NCBI RefSeq assembly: GCF_026094475.1 | Contig: NZ_JAPELL010000002.1 | Location: 62,001 to 126,000 of the forward strand | DNA: 64,000 bases | Direction of reading: 5' to 3' | Source: Homoserinimonas sedimenticola | GTDB taxonomy: Bacteria > Actinomycetota > Actinomycetes > Actinomycetales > Microbacteriaceae | In this document: positions 16,717-26,800 of the stretch, one piece after another | Layout: each line of letters starts with the position of its first letter | How positions within the stretch are numbered: position 1 is the stretch's first letter | The notes under the pieces: model-generated | Seen by the model: the letters and a program-made list of their open reading frames with translations, nothing else | The model's database searches: none | What the model was told of the DNA's origin: nothing | Made by a program: the position numbers and the translations under genes

Positions 16717-17694
16717 TTGTCCGAGATCACCGTCAACGGACAGAAGAAGCTTGTGCTGGTGACGGGGCGGGCCCATCCGCAGCTCGCTGAGGACATCGCC
16801 ACGGAGCTCGGCACGCAGCTCCTGCAGACCGAGACCCGCACTTTTGCCAACGGCGAGATCTACGCCCGCTACAGCGAGAGCGTGCGCGGATGCGACGCTT
16901 TCGTCATCCAGTCGCACACGACCCCGATCAACGAGTGGCTCATGGAGCAGCTCATCATGGTCGATGCGCTCAAGCGGGCTTCGGCGAAGCGCATCACGGT
17001 CGTGGCGCCGTTCTACCCCTATGCGCGCCAGGACAAGAAGGGCCGTGGGCGTGAGCCCATCTCGGCGCGTCTTGTCGCCGACCTGTTCAAGGCGGCAGGC
17101 GCTGACCGGATCATGAGCGTCGACCTGCATGCGGCGCAGATCCAGGGCTTCTTCGATGGCCCCGTTGATCACCTCTTTGCGATGCCCGTGCTGCTCAAGT
17201 ACTTCCAGGAGAAGCTCGACAAGGAGACCCTCACGGTGGTGTCGCCCGACATGGGGCGCGTGCGTGTCGCCGACATCTGGAGCGACAAGCTCGGCGCCCC
17301 GCTCGCGATCATCCACAAGCGTCGCGACCCGCGCGTCGCCAACGAGGTTTCGGTGCACGAGATCGTGGGTGAGGTCGAGGGCCGCACCTGCCTGCTCGTG
17401 GATGACCTGATCGACACGGGCGGCACGATCGCGAAGGCTGCGGAGGCGCTCAAGAAGGCGGGCGCGAAGAACGTGGTCGTCGCGGCGACCCACGCCGTGT
17501 TCTCGCCTCCCGCCGTGCAGCGCCTGCAGGCGGACTTCATTGACGAGGTCGTCGTGACCGACACCCTGCCGCTGACGGAGGACAAGCGCTTCGAGAAGCT
17601 CACGGTCCTGCCGATTGCGCCGCTCATCGCGGGGGCAATCAACGAGGTCTTCAGCGACGGCTCGGTGACCTCGATGTTCGACGGGGCCGCGTAG
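16717..17694 (+). CDS. prs: ribose-phosphate pyrophosphokinase
   Basis: 325 residues. Makes PRPP from ribose-5-phosphate and ATP. Visible are the flexible-loop RQDKKGRGREPISAR and the PRPP-binding DDLIDTGGT at about 229-237. The start is TTG at 16717; no ATG or GTG is available in frame near the homologous N-terminus (SEITVNGQKKLVLVTGRAHP). The ribosome-binding site is weak (GAGAGCGAG). Probably co-transcribed with glmU. Confidence 0.95.
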   Translation: MSEITVNGQKKLVLVTGRAHPQLAEDIATELGTQLLQTETRTFANGEIYARYSESVRGCDAFVIQSHTTPINEWLMEQLIMVDALKRASAKRITVVAPFYPYARQDKKGRGREPISARLVADLFKAAGADRIMSVDLHAAQIQGFFDGPVDHLFAMPVLLKYFQEKLDKETLTVVSPDMGRVRVADIWSDKLGAPLAIIHKRRDPRVANEVSVHEIVGEVEGRTCLLVDDLIDTGGTIAKAAEALKKAGAKNVVVAATHAVFSPPAVQRLQADFIDEVVVTDTLPLTEDKRFEKLTVLPIAPLIAGAINEVFSDGSVTSMFDGAA

Positions 17695-17730
17695 CCCGAC
17701 TCACGCATCGACCTACGAAGGGGGGAGCGT

Positions 17731-19110
17731 ATGGAGACCCCACACTCCTTCACGGGCCAGTTTTGGCGTGCCCTCGACGGGGCGGATGCTCTGCTCCCCG
17801 GTCTCCGAGTGACGGGTGTCGGCGACCTCCCGTCGGCGTTCCGCGTGTCGGAGTTCGCCGCAGCATCCGTCGGTGTCGCGGGACTCGCGGCGGCGGAACT
17901 CGCCTCCCTCGTGGGCGGCCCCTCGCCGCGGGTGAGCGTCAACAAGCTGCTCGCGTCAGCCTGGTTCGGCTCGGCGGTGCGCCCCGCGGGCTGGTCGTTG
18001 CCGCCCGTGTGGGACCCGTACACGCGCAACTACCGAGCGGCGGACGGCGGTTGGGTGCGCCTGCACACGAACGCCCCGCACCATAGGGCGGCAGCGCTCG
18101 GGGTGCTCGGCGTGGACGACTCGGCCGATCCGGTCGACGTGCGCCGTTTCGTGGGCCGCTGGGATGCCTTCGAGCTCGAGGATGCCGTCGTCGAGGCGGG
18201 CGGTGTCGCGGCGGCGATGCGCACACGGGATCAGTGGCTCGAGCATCCGCAGGGCGCTGCCGTCTCGGCCGAGCCCCTGCTCTACCGCGAGACCGGAACG
18301 CCCGGCCCACTCGGCGCCGCGTGGCGTCCCACCGTCGAACGTCCCCTGGCGGGGCTGCGCGTGCTCGACCTCACGCGCGTGCTTGCGGGTCCGGTCGCGA
18401 CGCGCTTCCTCGCCGGCCTCGGGGCCGATGTGCTTCGCATCGACCCACCCGAGTGGGATGAACCGGCGATCGTGCCCAACATGACGATCGGCAAGCGCAC
18501 CTCACGGCTTGACGCGCGCACCCCCGAGGGCTACGAGCGACTCTGTTCGCTCCTCGCCGAGGCCGATGTGCTCGTGCACGGTTACCGCGACGGAGCCCTC
18601 GACCGCCTCGGTCTCGCCCTCGAGGAGCGCCAGCGCCTGCGTCCTGGGCTGGTCGAGGCCTCCCTCAACGCTTTCGGCTTCTCGGGGCCGTGGCGTCCCC
18701 GTCGCGGCTTCGACAGCATCGTGCAGGTCGCCAGCGGCATCTCACATCACGGCATGGTGGTGATGCGGGAGGAGCGGCCGCAACAGTTGCCCGTGCAGGC
18801 CCTCGACCATGCGACGGGCTATCTGCTCGCGGCATCCGTGCTTCGCGGACTGGTCGGCCTCATGCGCGACGGTGTCGGCTCGGCGGCCCGCACCTCACTC
18901 GCGCGCATGGGTGAGGCCCTCGTGGCGGGCGGCCCGCAACCCGATGGCGTCTTCGACCAGTGGAGCGGCCCGTGCACCATGATCGGCACGCCGTGGGGCG
19001 CCGCCCAGTTGCTGCCGCCGCCCGCTCGCTTCGACGAGATCCACTTCGGCTTCGCCCGCATTCCGAACCCGCTGGGCACGGATGCCGCGGAGTGGGGTCC
19101 GAGCGCCTGA
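17731..19110 (+). CDS. CaiB/BaiF family (family III) CoA-transferase
   Basis: 459 residues. The main family III fold starts at about 205 (RPLAGLRVLDLTRVLAGPVATRFLAGLGADVLRID), with the IGKRTSRLDA strand and RGFDSIVQVASGIS region. The first 200 residues resemble the small domain of the same family (YRAADGGWVRLHTNAPHH), so the protein looks like a two-domain arrangement. It would transfer CoA between acyl groups; substrate unknown. GAAGGGGGGAG precedes the ATG. It touches the reverse gene 19111-19479 with no gap. Confidence 0.85.
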   Translation: METPHSFTGQFWRALDGADALLPGLRVTGVGDLPSAFRVSEFAAASVGVAGLAAAELASLVGGPSPRVSVNKLLASAWFGSAVRPAGWSLPPVWDPYTRNYRAADGGWVRLHTNAPHHRAAALGVLGVDDSADPVDVRRFVGRWDAFELEDAVVEAGGVAAAMRTRDQWLEHPQGAAVSAEPLLYRETGTPGPLGAAWRPTVERPLAGLRVLDLTRVLAGPVATRFLAGLGADVLRIDPPEWDEPAIVPNMTIGKRTSRLDARTPEGYERLCSLLAEADVLVHGYRDGALDRLGLALEERQRLRPGLVEASLNAFGFSGPWRPRRGFDSIVQVASGISHHGMVVMREERPQQLPVQALDHATGYLLAASVLRGLVGLMRDGVGSAARTSLARMGEALVAGGPQPDGVFDQWSGPCTMIGTPWGAAQLLPPPARFDEIHFGFARIPNPLGTDAAEWGPSA

Positions 19111-19479
19111 TCAGGTGTCGCGCGTGTCGATCGGCTCCGAGCCGGGCCCGGGCGCGACGGGGATGAGGCCCATCGAGGTGACGTGCCGCTCGTCGCCGAG
19201 CTGGTCGGTCGCGTAGCACTCCCAGCCGATGCCGCCCGGCCCGAAGAGCTCGAAGCGAGCCTCGTAGCGGTTGGCGCCTGGCTGCAGGAGCGCGCCGCGA
19301 AAGTCGCAGGCAAGTTCGGCATTGCGCGCGCCGAGTGACACGGTCGTCACGAGGCCGGGCAGCAAGAGCGCGAGCACCGCGACCAGCACGACGGCGCGGA
19401 GCAGCAGCATCCGTCGTCCGCTGCGCCGGGGGCGCTCCTCGTAGGGTTCGTAGCCGTCGAGTTCCGGATGCTCGCTCAT
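19111..19479 (-). CDS. small single-pass membrane protein, function unknown
   Basis: 122 residues: an acidic N-terminal cytoplasmic part (SEHPELDGYEPYEERPRR), one membrane segment at about 25-48 (LLLRAVVLVAVLALLLPGLV) and an extracytoplasmic domain with cysteines (AELACDFRGALL, GWECYATDQLG) that could pair. I do not recognise the family. It begins 5 nt after the GNAT gene stop and is probably co-transcribed with it and gnd. Confidence 0.7.
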   Translation of the reverse strand: MSEHPELDGYEPYEERPRRSGRRMLLLRAVVLVAVLALLLPGLVTTVSLGARNAELACDFRGALLQPGANRYEARFELFGPGGIGWECYATDQLGDERHVTSMGLIPVAPGPGSEPIDTRDT

Positions 19480-19484
19480 GAGTT

Positions 19485-19982
19485 CTACTGCGACCGCAAG
19501 GCGTCGCCGCTCAGGCGGAAGGTGGTCCACTCATCCATGGGCACCGCGCCGAGCTTTTTGTAGAAGCCGATGGCGGGCTCGTTCCAGTCGAGCACCTGCC
19601 ACTCGAGCCTGGCGTAGCCGCGCTCGACGCAGATGGCGGCGAGCGTCGAGAGGAGCGCGCGCCCGTAGCCGCGCCCGCGGAACCGCTCGCGCACATACAG
19701 GTCCTCAAGGTGGATGCCGTGCACGCCCTCCCAGGTCGAGAAGGTGAGGAACCAGATCGCCATGCCTGCGAGCTCACCACCGACCTCGGAGGGGTCCGTG
19801 TCGCCGTCGACCACGTGCGCGAAGACGGCCGGATGCTCGCCGAAGAGGGCCCGCCGCAGGTCGTCCTCGCTCGTCATGACGGCATCCGGTTCGCGCTCGT
19901 ACTCGGCGAGGTCGTGGATGAGCCGGAGCATTTCGGGCAGGTCGGCCTCCCGCGCGGGGCGCGGGATGTGGGAGAGAGTCAT
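19485..19982 (-). CDS. GNAT family N-acetyltransferase
   Basis: 165 residues. The acetyl-CoA pyrophosphate loop is visible as RERFRGRGYGRALL, with EDLYV before it and WQVLDWNEPAIGFYKKLGA after it, a layout typical of diamine (spermidine/spermine-like) acetyltransferases. The substrate is not provable from sequence. It starts 2 nt after the gnd stop, so the two are almost certainly one transcript. Confidence 0.88.
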   Translation of the reverse strand: MTLSHIPRPAREADLPEMLRLIHDLAEYEREPDAVMTSEDDLRRALFGEHPAVFAHVVDGDTDPSEVGGELAGMAIWFLTFSTWEGVHGIHLEDLYVRERFRGRGYGRALLSTLAAICVERGYARLEWQVLDWNEPAIGFYKKLGAVPMDEWTTFRLSGDALRSQ

Positions 19983-19984
19983 TC

Positions 19985-21448
19985 CTAGTGCAGGTCCTCC
20001 GCGTGAACCTCGCTGCGGTCACCGCTCCACAGTGTGTGGAAGGTGCCGTCGGCATCCATGCGCTTGTAGGTGTGGGCACCGAAGAAGTCGCGCTGCCCCT
20101 GGATGAGGGCGGCGGGAAGGCGCTCGGCGCGCAGCCCGTCGTAGTAGGCGAGCGACGAGGAGAAGGCGGGGGAGGGGATGCCGGTCCTGGCGGCGGCGAC
20201 CACCACTCGGCGCCACGACGCCTGCGCCTTGGCGATCGCGTCGGTGAAGTAGGGCGCTGTGAGCAGCGAGCCGAGCTTCGGGTCGTCGAGGTAGGCCTGG
20301 GTGATGCGGCCGAGGAACTGGGCGCGGATGATGCAGCCGGCCTTCCAGATGCGCGCCACTTCACCGAGGTTGATGTCCCAGTCGTACTGAATGGCACCCG
20401 CGACGATCTCGTCGAAACCCTGGCTGTAGGCGACGATCTTGGAGGCGAAGAGGGCGAGGCGCACATCTTCGATGAAGGCGTCGGGGTCGGCGACGTCGAA
20501 TTCCTCATCGGGGCCAGGCAGGTTGGCAGCGGCGTTGCGGCTCGCGCGGCTCGACGAGAGCGAGCGCGCGAAGACGGCCTCCGCGATGCCGGAGACGGGC
20601 ACGCCCAGGTCGAGGGCGGTCTGCACAGTCCAGGCACCGGTGCCCTTCGCGCCGGCCTCGTCGCGGATGACATCGACGAGCGGCTGGCCCGTCTTGGCGT
20701 CCTTCTGGCGCAGCACCTCGGCGGTGATCTCGATGAGGTAGCTCTCGAGTTCGCCCTTGTTCCACTCCTCGAAGATGTCGGCGATCTCGTCGGTGGACTT
20801 GCCGGTGCCGCGGCGGATGAGGTCGTAGGCCTCGGCGATGAGCTGCATGTCGGCGTACTCGATGCCGTTGTGCACCATCTTGACGAAGTGGCCGGCGCCG
20901 TCAGTGCCGATGTGGGTGACGCAGGGTTCGCCGTCGGCGACCGCCGCGATCGACTTGAGGATGGGGCCGAGCGTCTCCCACGCCTCCGCGCTGCCGCCAG
21001 GCATGATCGACGGGCCCTTGAGTGCGCCCTCCTCGCCGCCGGAGATGCCGGCACCGACGAAGTTGATGCCCGTCTCCCGCACGGTCGCCTCGCGGCGGAT
21101 GGTGTCGGTGAAGAGCGCGTTGCCGCCATCGACGATGATGTCGCCCGGCTCGAACACCTCGGTCAACTCGGTGATCACGGCATCCGTCGCGGCACCCGCC
21201 TTGACCATGATGAGGGCGGTGCGCGGCCGCTGCAGCGAGGCGGCGAATTCCTTGTAGTCCTTGGCGGCGACGAAGTCGGCCTCAGGGTGCTCCTCGAGCA
21301 GCGCCTCGGTCTTCTCCCAGGAGCGGTTGTAGACGGCGACGCGGTTGCCCTCGCGGCTGGCGAGGTTGCGGGCCAGGTTGGAGCCCATCACCGCCAGTCC
21401 GACCACTCCGATGTTCGCCTGTGCTTCGGTGGTTTCGGCCACGCTCAT
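19985..21448 (-). CDS. gnd: 6-phosphogluconate dehydrogenase, decarboxylating
   Basis: 487 residues. Oxidises 6-phosphogluconate to ribulose-5-phosphate with NADP in the pentose phosphate pathway. Visible are the nucleotide-binding GVVGLAVMGSNLARN, IIVDGGNALFTDT, GAGISGGEEGA and KMVHNGIEY. Two ATGs, 21448 and 21457, are possible; the former gives the standard MSVAETTEAQANIG start. Gluconokinase is encoded divergently 115 nt away, and both act on 6-phosphogluconate. Confidence 0.95.
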   Translation of the reverse strand: MSVAETTEAQANIGVVGLAVMGSNLARNLASREGNRVAVYNRSWEKTEALLEEHPEADFVAAKDYKEFAASLQRPRTALIMVKAGAATDAVITELTEVFEPGDIIVDGGNALFTDTIRREATVRETGINFVGAGISGGEEGALKGPSIMPGGSAEAWETLGPILKSIAAVADGEPCVTHIGTDGAGHFVKMVHNGIEYADMQLIAEAYDLIRRGTGKSTDEIADIFEEWNKGELESYLIEITAEVLRQKDAKTGQPLVDVIRDEAGAKGTGAWTVQTALDLGVPVSGIAEAVFARSLSSSRASRNAAANLPGPDEEFDVADPDAFIEDVRLALFASKIVAYSQGFDEIVAGAIQYDWDINLGEVARIWKAGCIIRAQFLGRITQAYLDDPKLGSLLTAPYFTDAIAKAQASWRRVVVAAARTGIPSPAFSSSLAYYDGLRAERLPAALIQGQRDFFGAHTYKRMDADGTFHTLWSGDRSEVHAEDLH

Positions 21449-21562
21449 GCTCCTCATGTCGAGTAGGGGGAATGGGTCAAGGCTACTGCGTGGGGCGGTA
21501 TGCGTGCAGGCCGCGTACGGTGGGAGCATCCGTCGCCGCACTCTCACGAAAGGGCCACTGCC

Positions 21563-22072
21563 GTGAAGCCACCCCTCATCGTCGTCATGGGCGTCACCGG
21601 TTCGGGCAAGTCGGCTGTGGGGGCGGGGCTCGCGGAGGCCCTCGATGTGCGGTTCGTCGACGCGGACGCCCTGCATCCGCCCGCCAATGTCGACAAGATG
21701 GCGAGCGGAACGCCCCTCGATGACGACGATCGGATGCCCTGGCTCGCGATCGTCGGCGAGCACCTGGCCGAGGCTGCCGCGGCGGGCGAGGGGCTCGTCA
21801 TGGCGTGCTCAGCGCTCCGCCGCCGCTACCGTGACCTCATCCGCTCGCATGCCCCCGAGACGGTCTTCGTGCACCTCGCCGGTTCGCGGGACGTGCTGGA
21901 GTCGCGCATGCGGGGCCGCGCGGGGCACTTCATGCCGGTCGGGCTGCTCGACTCGCAGCTCGACACGCTCGAGCCGCTCGACCCTGACGAGGCGGGGGAG
22001 ACCGTCTCGATCGTCCCGCCGCTTGAGGAGGTCGTCGCGGCGGCGGTGGAGGGTGTCGCGAGCGTGCGCTAG
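21563..22072 (+). CDS. gntK: gluconokinase
   Basis: 169 residues. Phosphorylates gluconate to 6-phosphogluconate, the substrate of the adjacent gnd product. P-loop GVTGSGKS at 10-17, DADALHPPANVDKM and HFMPVGLLDSQL are typical of the family. The start is GTG 21563 with AAAGGG about 9 nt upstream; an ATG at 21500 would add a non-conserved extension. No gluconate permease is nearby. The TAG stop at 22070 overlaps a TAGACT hexamer likely to drive rplY. Confidence 0.92.
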   Translation: MKPPLIVVMGVTGSGKSAVGAGLAEALDVRFVDADALHPPANVDKMASGTPLDDDDRMPWLAIVGEHLAEAAAAGEGLVMACSALRRRYRDLIRSHAPETVFVHLAGSRDVLESRMRGRAGHFMPVGLLDSQLDTLEPLDPDEAGETVSIVPPLEEVVAAAVEGVASVR

Positions 22073-22264
22073 ACTTGCCGATTGAACTTCGGCGAGGGAC
22101 CGCCATGCATTCGTGAGAGCGGATGCTGCGGCATCCGTTATCGACGCGGCGAGCAGGGCTTCGGTCTTTCCTCACGCAGCAGTGCCACCCAACCGGTGCT
22201 GCCGATGCGTTCGAGTTGAATCACACACGACAGCGAGCCCTGGCTCGCAAGAAGGAGAATCACC
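22070..22264 (+). promoter_or_regulatory. promoter and long leader of rplY
   Basis: TAGACT (22070-22075) overlaps the gntK stop and would start a leader of about 180 nt. The leader holds a GGATGC/GCATCC hairpin (22120-22137, loop TGCG), a GCAGCA/TGCTGC stem (22176-22202) and the ribosome-binding site AGAAGGAG before 22265. No known riboswitch recognised. Confidence 0.45.
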
Positions 22265-22924
22265 ATGGGTGAGAAGACCAGCCGCGCGGGCCGCCCGTCC
22301 GTCGCGAGCACGACCGAGATCTCGAACCACATCGTGGCCGAGGTGCGCGAGAACTTCGGCAAGGGCTACGCCCGCCGCCTGCGCGCCGCCCACAAGATCC
22401 CCGCCGTGCTTTACGGCCACGGCACCGCGCCGCAGCACCTCGCGCTGCCCGGCCACGAGACTGCGCTCCTGCTGCGCAAGGCCAACGCCATCCTCGAGCT
22501 CGAGATCAACGGCAAGACCCAGACGGGCCTCGTCAAGGACGTGCAGAAGGACCCGGTGCGCCAGCTCATTGAGCACGTCGACCTCATCGTCATCCGCAAG
22601 GGCGAGAAGGTTGAGGTCGAGGTTCCCGTGCACGTCGTCGGCGAGCCCGCCTCCGGCACCGTCCTCGAGCAGGACGCGCACACGATCCTCGTCGAGGCGC
22701 CCGCCATCCACATCCCGGACAGCGTCGAGGTGAGCGTCGAGGGTCGTGAGGCCGTCTCGCACGTCTACGCCTCGGAGATCTCGCTCCCCAAGGACGTCTC
22801 GCTCGTCGCGGACCCCGAGACCCTCATCGTGAGCGTCGTCGTGCCGGCCGTCGCCCCTGAGCCTGAGGCCGAGGGTGAGTCGGAGGCGGTCGAGGAGGCC
22901 CCCGCCGAAGAGGCCGCCGAGTAA
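22265..22924 (+). CDS. rplY: 50S ribosomal protein L25/general stress protein Ctc
   Basis: 219 residues, the long Ctc-type form: an L25 5S-rRNA-binding domain (about 20-105, with [22 protein letters not shown] split across it), a TL5-like beta domain (about 106-195) and an acidic Glu/Ala-rich tail. Binds 5S rRNA on the large subunit. AGAAGGAG lies 9 nt upstream of the ATG. Followed closely by pth, a common actinobacterial pairing. Confidence 0.95.
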   Translation: MGEKTSRAGRPSVASTTEISNHIVAEVRENFGKGYARRLRAAHKIPAVLYGHGTAPQHLALPGHETALLLRKANAILELEINGKTQTGLVKDVQKDPVRQLIEHVDLIVIRKGEKVEVEVPVHVVGEPASGTVLEQDAHTILVEAPAIHIPDSVEVSVEGREAVSHVYASEISLPKDVSLVADPETLIVSVVVPAVAPEPEAEGESEAVEEAPAEEAAE

Positions 22925-22935
22925 GGCGTAGGACC

Positions 22936-23568
22936 ATAGGCCTCTTCTCACGATCGACACCGCTGGACGCCGCCCCTGAGGGGGCCGGCGTCCAGTGGCT
23001 TGTCGTGGGCCTCGGCAATCCTGGGGCCGACTATGCCGGCAACCGGCACAACGTGGGCCAGATGGTGCTCGCCGAGCTGGCGGACCGCCGTTCGGCAAGC
23101 TTCCGCTCCCACAAGGCGAACGCGATGGTGGCGGAGGCGCGAACGGGCATCGACGGCCCGCGCCTCGTGCTCGCGAAGCCGAACAGCTTCATGAACCTCT
23201 CCGGCGCTCCTGTCGCGGGCCTGCTGAGGTTCTTCAAGATCCCGGCGGATCGGCTCATCGTCGTGCACGACGAACTCGACATCCCCTTCGATACCGTGCG
23301 TCTCAAGCGCGGCGGCGGACATGGCGGCCACAACGGGCTGCGCGACATCATCTCCGCCATCGGCACACCCGAATTCCTGCGCGTGCGCGTCGGCATCGGC
23401 CGCCCACCGGGTCGCCAGCCTGCGGCCGATTTCGTGCTGCGCGATTTCGCCTCGACTGAGCGGGTGGCGCTGCCGAATCTGCTGGCGGATGCTGCGGACG
23501 CCGTCGAGTCCCTCGCGAGCGACGGCCTCACGGCGGCCCAGCAGCGCTTCCACGCCCCGCCCGCCTGA
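22936..23568 (+). CDS. pth: peptidyl-tRNA hydrolase with apparent AUA start
   Basis: Releases peptides from prematurely dropped peptidyl-tRNA. Family motifs: [19 protein letters not shown] (catalytic His), [19 protein letters not shown] and [13 protein letters not shown]. The first strand (VQWLVVG) lies upstream of the only normal start, GTG 23005, which would delete it. The frame continues upstream to an ATA codon at 22936 that gives [15 protein letters not shown] and then the first strand, an N-terminus like that of relatives, with TAGGACC just before it. I therefore place the start at ATA 22936 (210 residues). A CTG at 22963 is another option; GTG 23005 gives 187. Confidence 0.85.
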   Translation: MGLFSRSTPLDAAPEGAGVQWLVVGLGNPGADYAGNRHNVGQMVLAELADRRSASFRSHKANAMVAEARTGIDGPRLVLAKPNSFMNLSGAPVAGLLRFFKIPADRLIVVHDELDIPFDTVRLKRGGGHGGHNGLRDIISAIGTPEFLRVRVGIGRPPGRQPAADFVLRDFASTERVALPNLLADAADAVESLASDGLTAAQQRFHAPPA

Positions 23569-23580
23569 CGCGGACTCGAG

Positions 23581-23686
23581 CACCCGCGCTCCGCGCTCCC
23601 GGGCTCCCGCTCCCCGCGCTCCCGCGCTCCGCGCTCCCGCGCTCCGCTCACCCGCGCTCCGCGCTCCCGCGCTCCCGCGCCGCCCG
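23581..23686. repeat. GC-rich low-complexity repeats after pth
   Basis: About 105 nt of imperfect repeats of CCCGCGCTCCGCGCT-like units. A 21-nt block beginning CACCCGCGCTCCGCGC occurs at 23581 and again at 23649, 68 nt apart. No gene is seen in this gap (23569-23866). Confidence 0.75.
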
Positions 23687-23720
23687 ACCCCGTCACATCA
23701 GCGCGGTGGTTTTGGCACAG

Positions 23721-23761
23721 TGCGGTGTTTTCTGCGGCAGCGCTGAGCAGAAAACACCGCA
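23721..23761. repeat. 14-bp inverted repeat upstream of mfd
   Basis: TGCGGTGTTTTCTG (23721-23734) pairs perfectly with 23748-23761; the 13-nt loop contains the palindrome CAGCGCTG. It lies 105 nt before the mfd start and may be a terminator for pth or an operator. It is AT-richer than its surroundings. Confidence 0.65.
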
Positions 23762-23866
23762 ACGTTGTGACGAGAGTGAGGGCGGGGCGCCCCACGCGTG
23801 CCGCTGCGATCCGCAACCCGCGCTCCGCCGCAAACGGCTGTCAGCGGCTCAGCGTAGGCTTGTTCG

Positions 23867-26800
23867 GTGATCCTCCAGGGCTTGAACGCGGCGCTTTCGC
23901 GCGCCCAGACCTATGACGACGCCCTCCGCTACGCCCCCCGTGATGCGGACTTCTCGCTCGTCGACGGGCTCCGCGCGCCTCTCCTCGCGGGCCTCCTCGG
24001 CCGTCGCCCGGCTCCCGCCGCCCTCTTCGCGATCGTCGCGACCGGACGCGAGGCGGATGCGCTGACTGCGGCGATCACGACGAACGCGCCGACGGCCACG
24101 GTGCTGCAGTTCCCGGCGTGGGAGACACTGCCGCACGAGCGGCTGAGCCCCTCTACCGAGACGGTCGGTCGCCGCATCGAGGCGCTGCGCCGCATCGCAG
24201 AGTGGCAGGAGACGCGGGATGCGGCATCCGGCCCCCTTGTCGTGATCGCGAGCGTGCGCGCCGCCCTGCAGCCGCTCGCCGACAATCTCACTTCGCTCGA
24301 GTCCGTCGAGCTCGCGGCCGGCGGGCGCGGCTACGACCTCGCGGAGCTGCAGCGCCGCCTCGTCGACCTCGCCTACTCGCGTGTCGACATGGTGACCCGC
24401 CGCGGCGAGTTCGCGGTGCGCGGCGGCATCCTTGATGTGTTCCCACCCGTGGCGGAGCATCCGCTGCGCGTCGAGTTCTTCGGCGACGAGGCGGAGCAGA
24501 TTCGCGAGTTCTCGGTCGCCGACCAGCGCTCGCTCCCCGACGCCGTCGCGACCGTCGTCATGCCGCCCTGCCGCGAGCTCCTGCTCGGCGAGTCGGTGCG
24601 CCAGCGCGCCCGCGAGATGCTGCACGAGTTCCCCGGTCTGTCCACGATGCTCGCGAAGATCGCCGACGGCATCCCGGTCGACGGCATGGAGTCGCTGGCT
24701 CCGGCCCTCCTCGAGCGGCTCGTGCCCTTCACGCACTACCTGCCGCCGGATGCCGCGATCGCCGTCATCTCGCCCGAACGGGTCGCCACGCGCGCGACGT
24801 CGCTCCTCGAGACGAACCGGGAGTTCCTCGATGCGGCGTGGAACGCGGCGACGGCGGGCGCGGAGTCCCCGATCGACCTGGGTGCGGGGGACTTCCTCAC
24901 GCTCCGCCGGCTGCGGGAGGCCGCGGGCAACCGCCCGTGGTGGACGCTGAGCGCCTTCGACAGCGGCTCGGCATCATACGACGAGGCCCAGAGCGAGATC
25001 AGTGAACTCGTCGAGGCTGCGGGCGACTACGTGCGCATCGAGGCGGATGCTGCTCCCAGCTTCACGGGCAACGCCGACGGTGCCATCCAGCATGTGGGCG
25101 AGCGCCTGCGGGACGGCTGGTCGGTCGTTATCGTGGCGCAGGGTCACGGCCTCGTCGACCGGGCAGCAGAGGCGCTGGGCGAGCACGGGCTCGCGGCGCG
25201 GGTCGTCGACGACCTCCCGACGGATGGCGCCTTCGAGGCCGGCGTCGCCTATGTCGTGACGGGCGCTGCCGAGTCGGGCTTCGAGATGCCCGAGATCCGG
25301 CTGGCCCTGCTGAGCGAGACCGAGTTCTTCGGCCGCGCGGTCGGCTACGAGTCGCGGCAGGTCAAGAAGCTCGCGACCAGGCGCAAGAACGTTGTCGACC
25401 CGCTCCAGCTCAAGGCGGGCGACTACATCGTGCACCAGACGCACGGAATCGGTAAGTTCCTGGAGTTGGTGCGGCGGGATGTCTCGAGCGGCGGGCGCAA
25501 CGCCGTCAAGACGAAGCGCGAATTCCTGCTGATCGAGTACGCCCCCTCGAAGCGCGGCTACCCGGGCGACAAGCTGTACGTGCCGACCGACCAGCTCGAC
25601 CTCGTGTCGCGCTATGTCGGCGGGGAGGCCCCGCAGCTGAGCAAGATGGGCGGCAGCGACTGGGCGGCCGCCAAGGGGCGGGCCCGCAAGGCCGTGCGTG
25701 ACATCGCGGTCGAGCTCGTCAAGCTCTACTCGGCGCGGCAGCAGAGCAAGGGGCACGCCTTCGGGCCTGACACCCCGTGGCAGCGCGAGTTCGAGGATGC
25801 CTTCCCCTTCGCCGAGACGCCCGACCAGCTGACGACGATCGACGAGATCAAGGCTGACATGGAGAAGCCCATCCCCATGGACCGCCTCGTGGCGGGCGAC
25901 GTCGGCTACGGCAAGACGGAGGTCGCGGTGCGCGCGGCGTTCAAGGCGGTGCAGGACGGCAAACAGGTCGCGATGCTCGTGCCGACGACCCTGCTGGTGA
26001 AGCAGCACCTCGAGACCTTCGCGGAGCGCTTTGCCGGCTTCCCGATCCACCTGCGCGGCCTCAGCCGCTTCCAGACCGACAAGGAGGCGAAGGAGGTCGT
26101 CGCGGGGCTCGCGGATGGCACGGTTGACGTCGTCATCGGCACCCATCGCCTGCTCTCCAAGGAGATCGTCTTCAAGGATCTCGGCCTCGTGATCGTCGAT
26201 GAGGAGCAGCGCTTCGGCGTCGAGCACAAGGATGCGCTCAAGAAGCTCAAGACGAATGTCGACATCCTCGCGATGAGCGCCACGCCAATTCCTCGCACCC
26301 TCGAGATGGCGGTCACGGGCATCCGTGAGATGTCGACCCTTGCGACACCACCGGAGGACCGGCATCCGATCCTCACCTTCGTCGGCCCCTACAGCGAGAA
26401 GCAGGTCGCGGCGGCGATCCGGCGCGAGCTGCTTCGTGAGGGCCAGGTGTTCTTCGTGCACAACCGCGTCTCGAGCATCAACCGAGTGGCGACGCAGCTC
26501 GCCGAGCTCGTGCCGGAGGCGCGCGTCGCGGTCGCGCACGGCAAGCTGGGCGAGCACCAGCTCGAGCAGGTCATGGTCGACTTCTGGGAGCGCAAGTTCG
26601 ACGTGCTTGTCTCCACGACGATCATCGAGACGGGCCTCGACGTCTCGAACGCCAACACGCTCATCATCGACCGCGCCGACAAGTACGGCCTCTCGCAGCT
26701 CCACCAGCTGCGCGGCCGCGTTGGTCGAGGCCGTGAGCGCGCCTACGCCTACTTCCTTTACGACCCCGACAAACCCCTCGGCGAGGTCGCGCACGACCGG

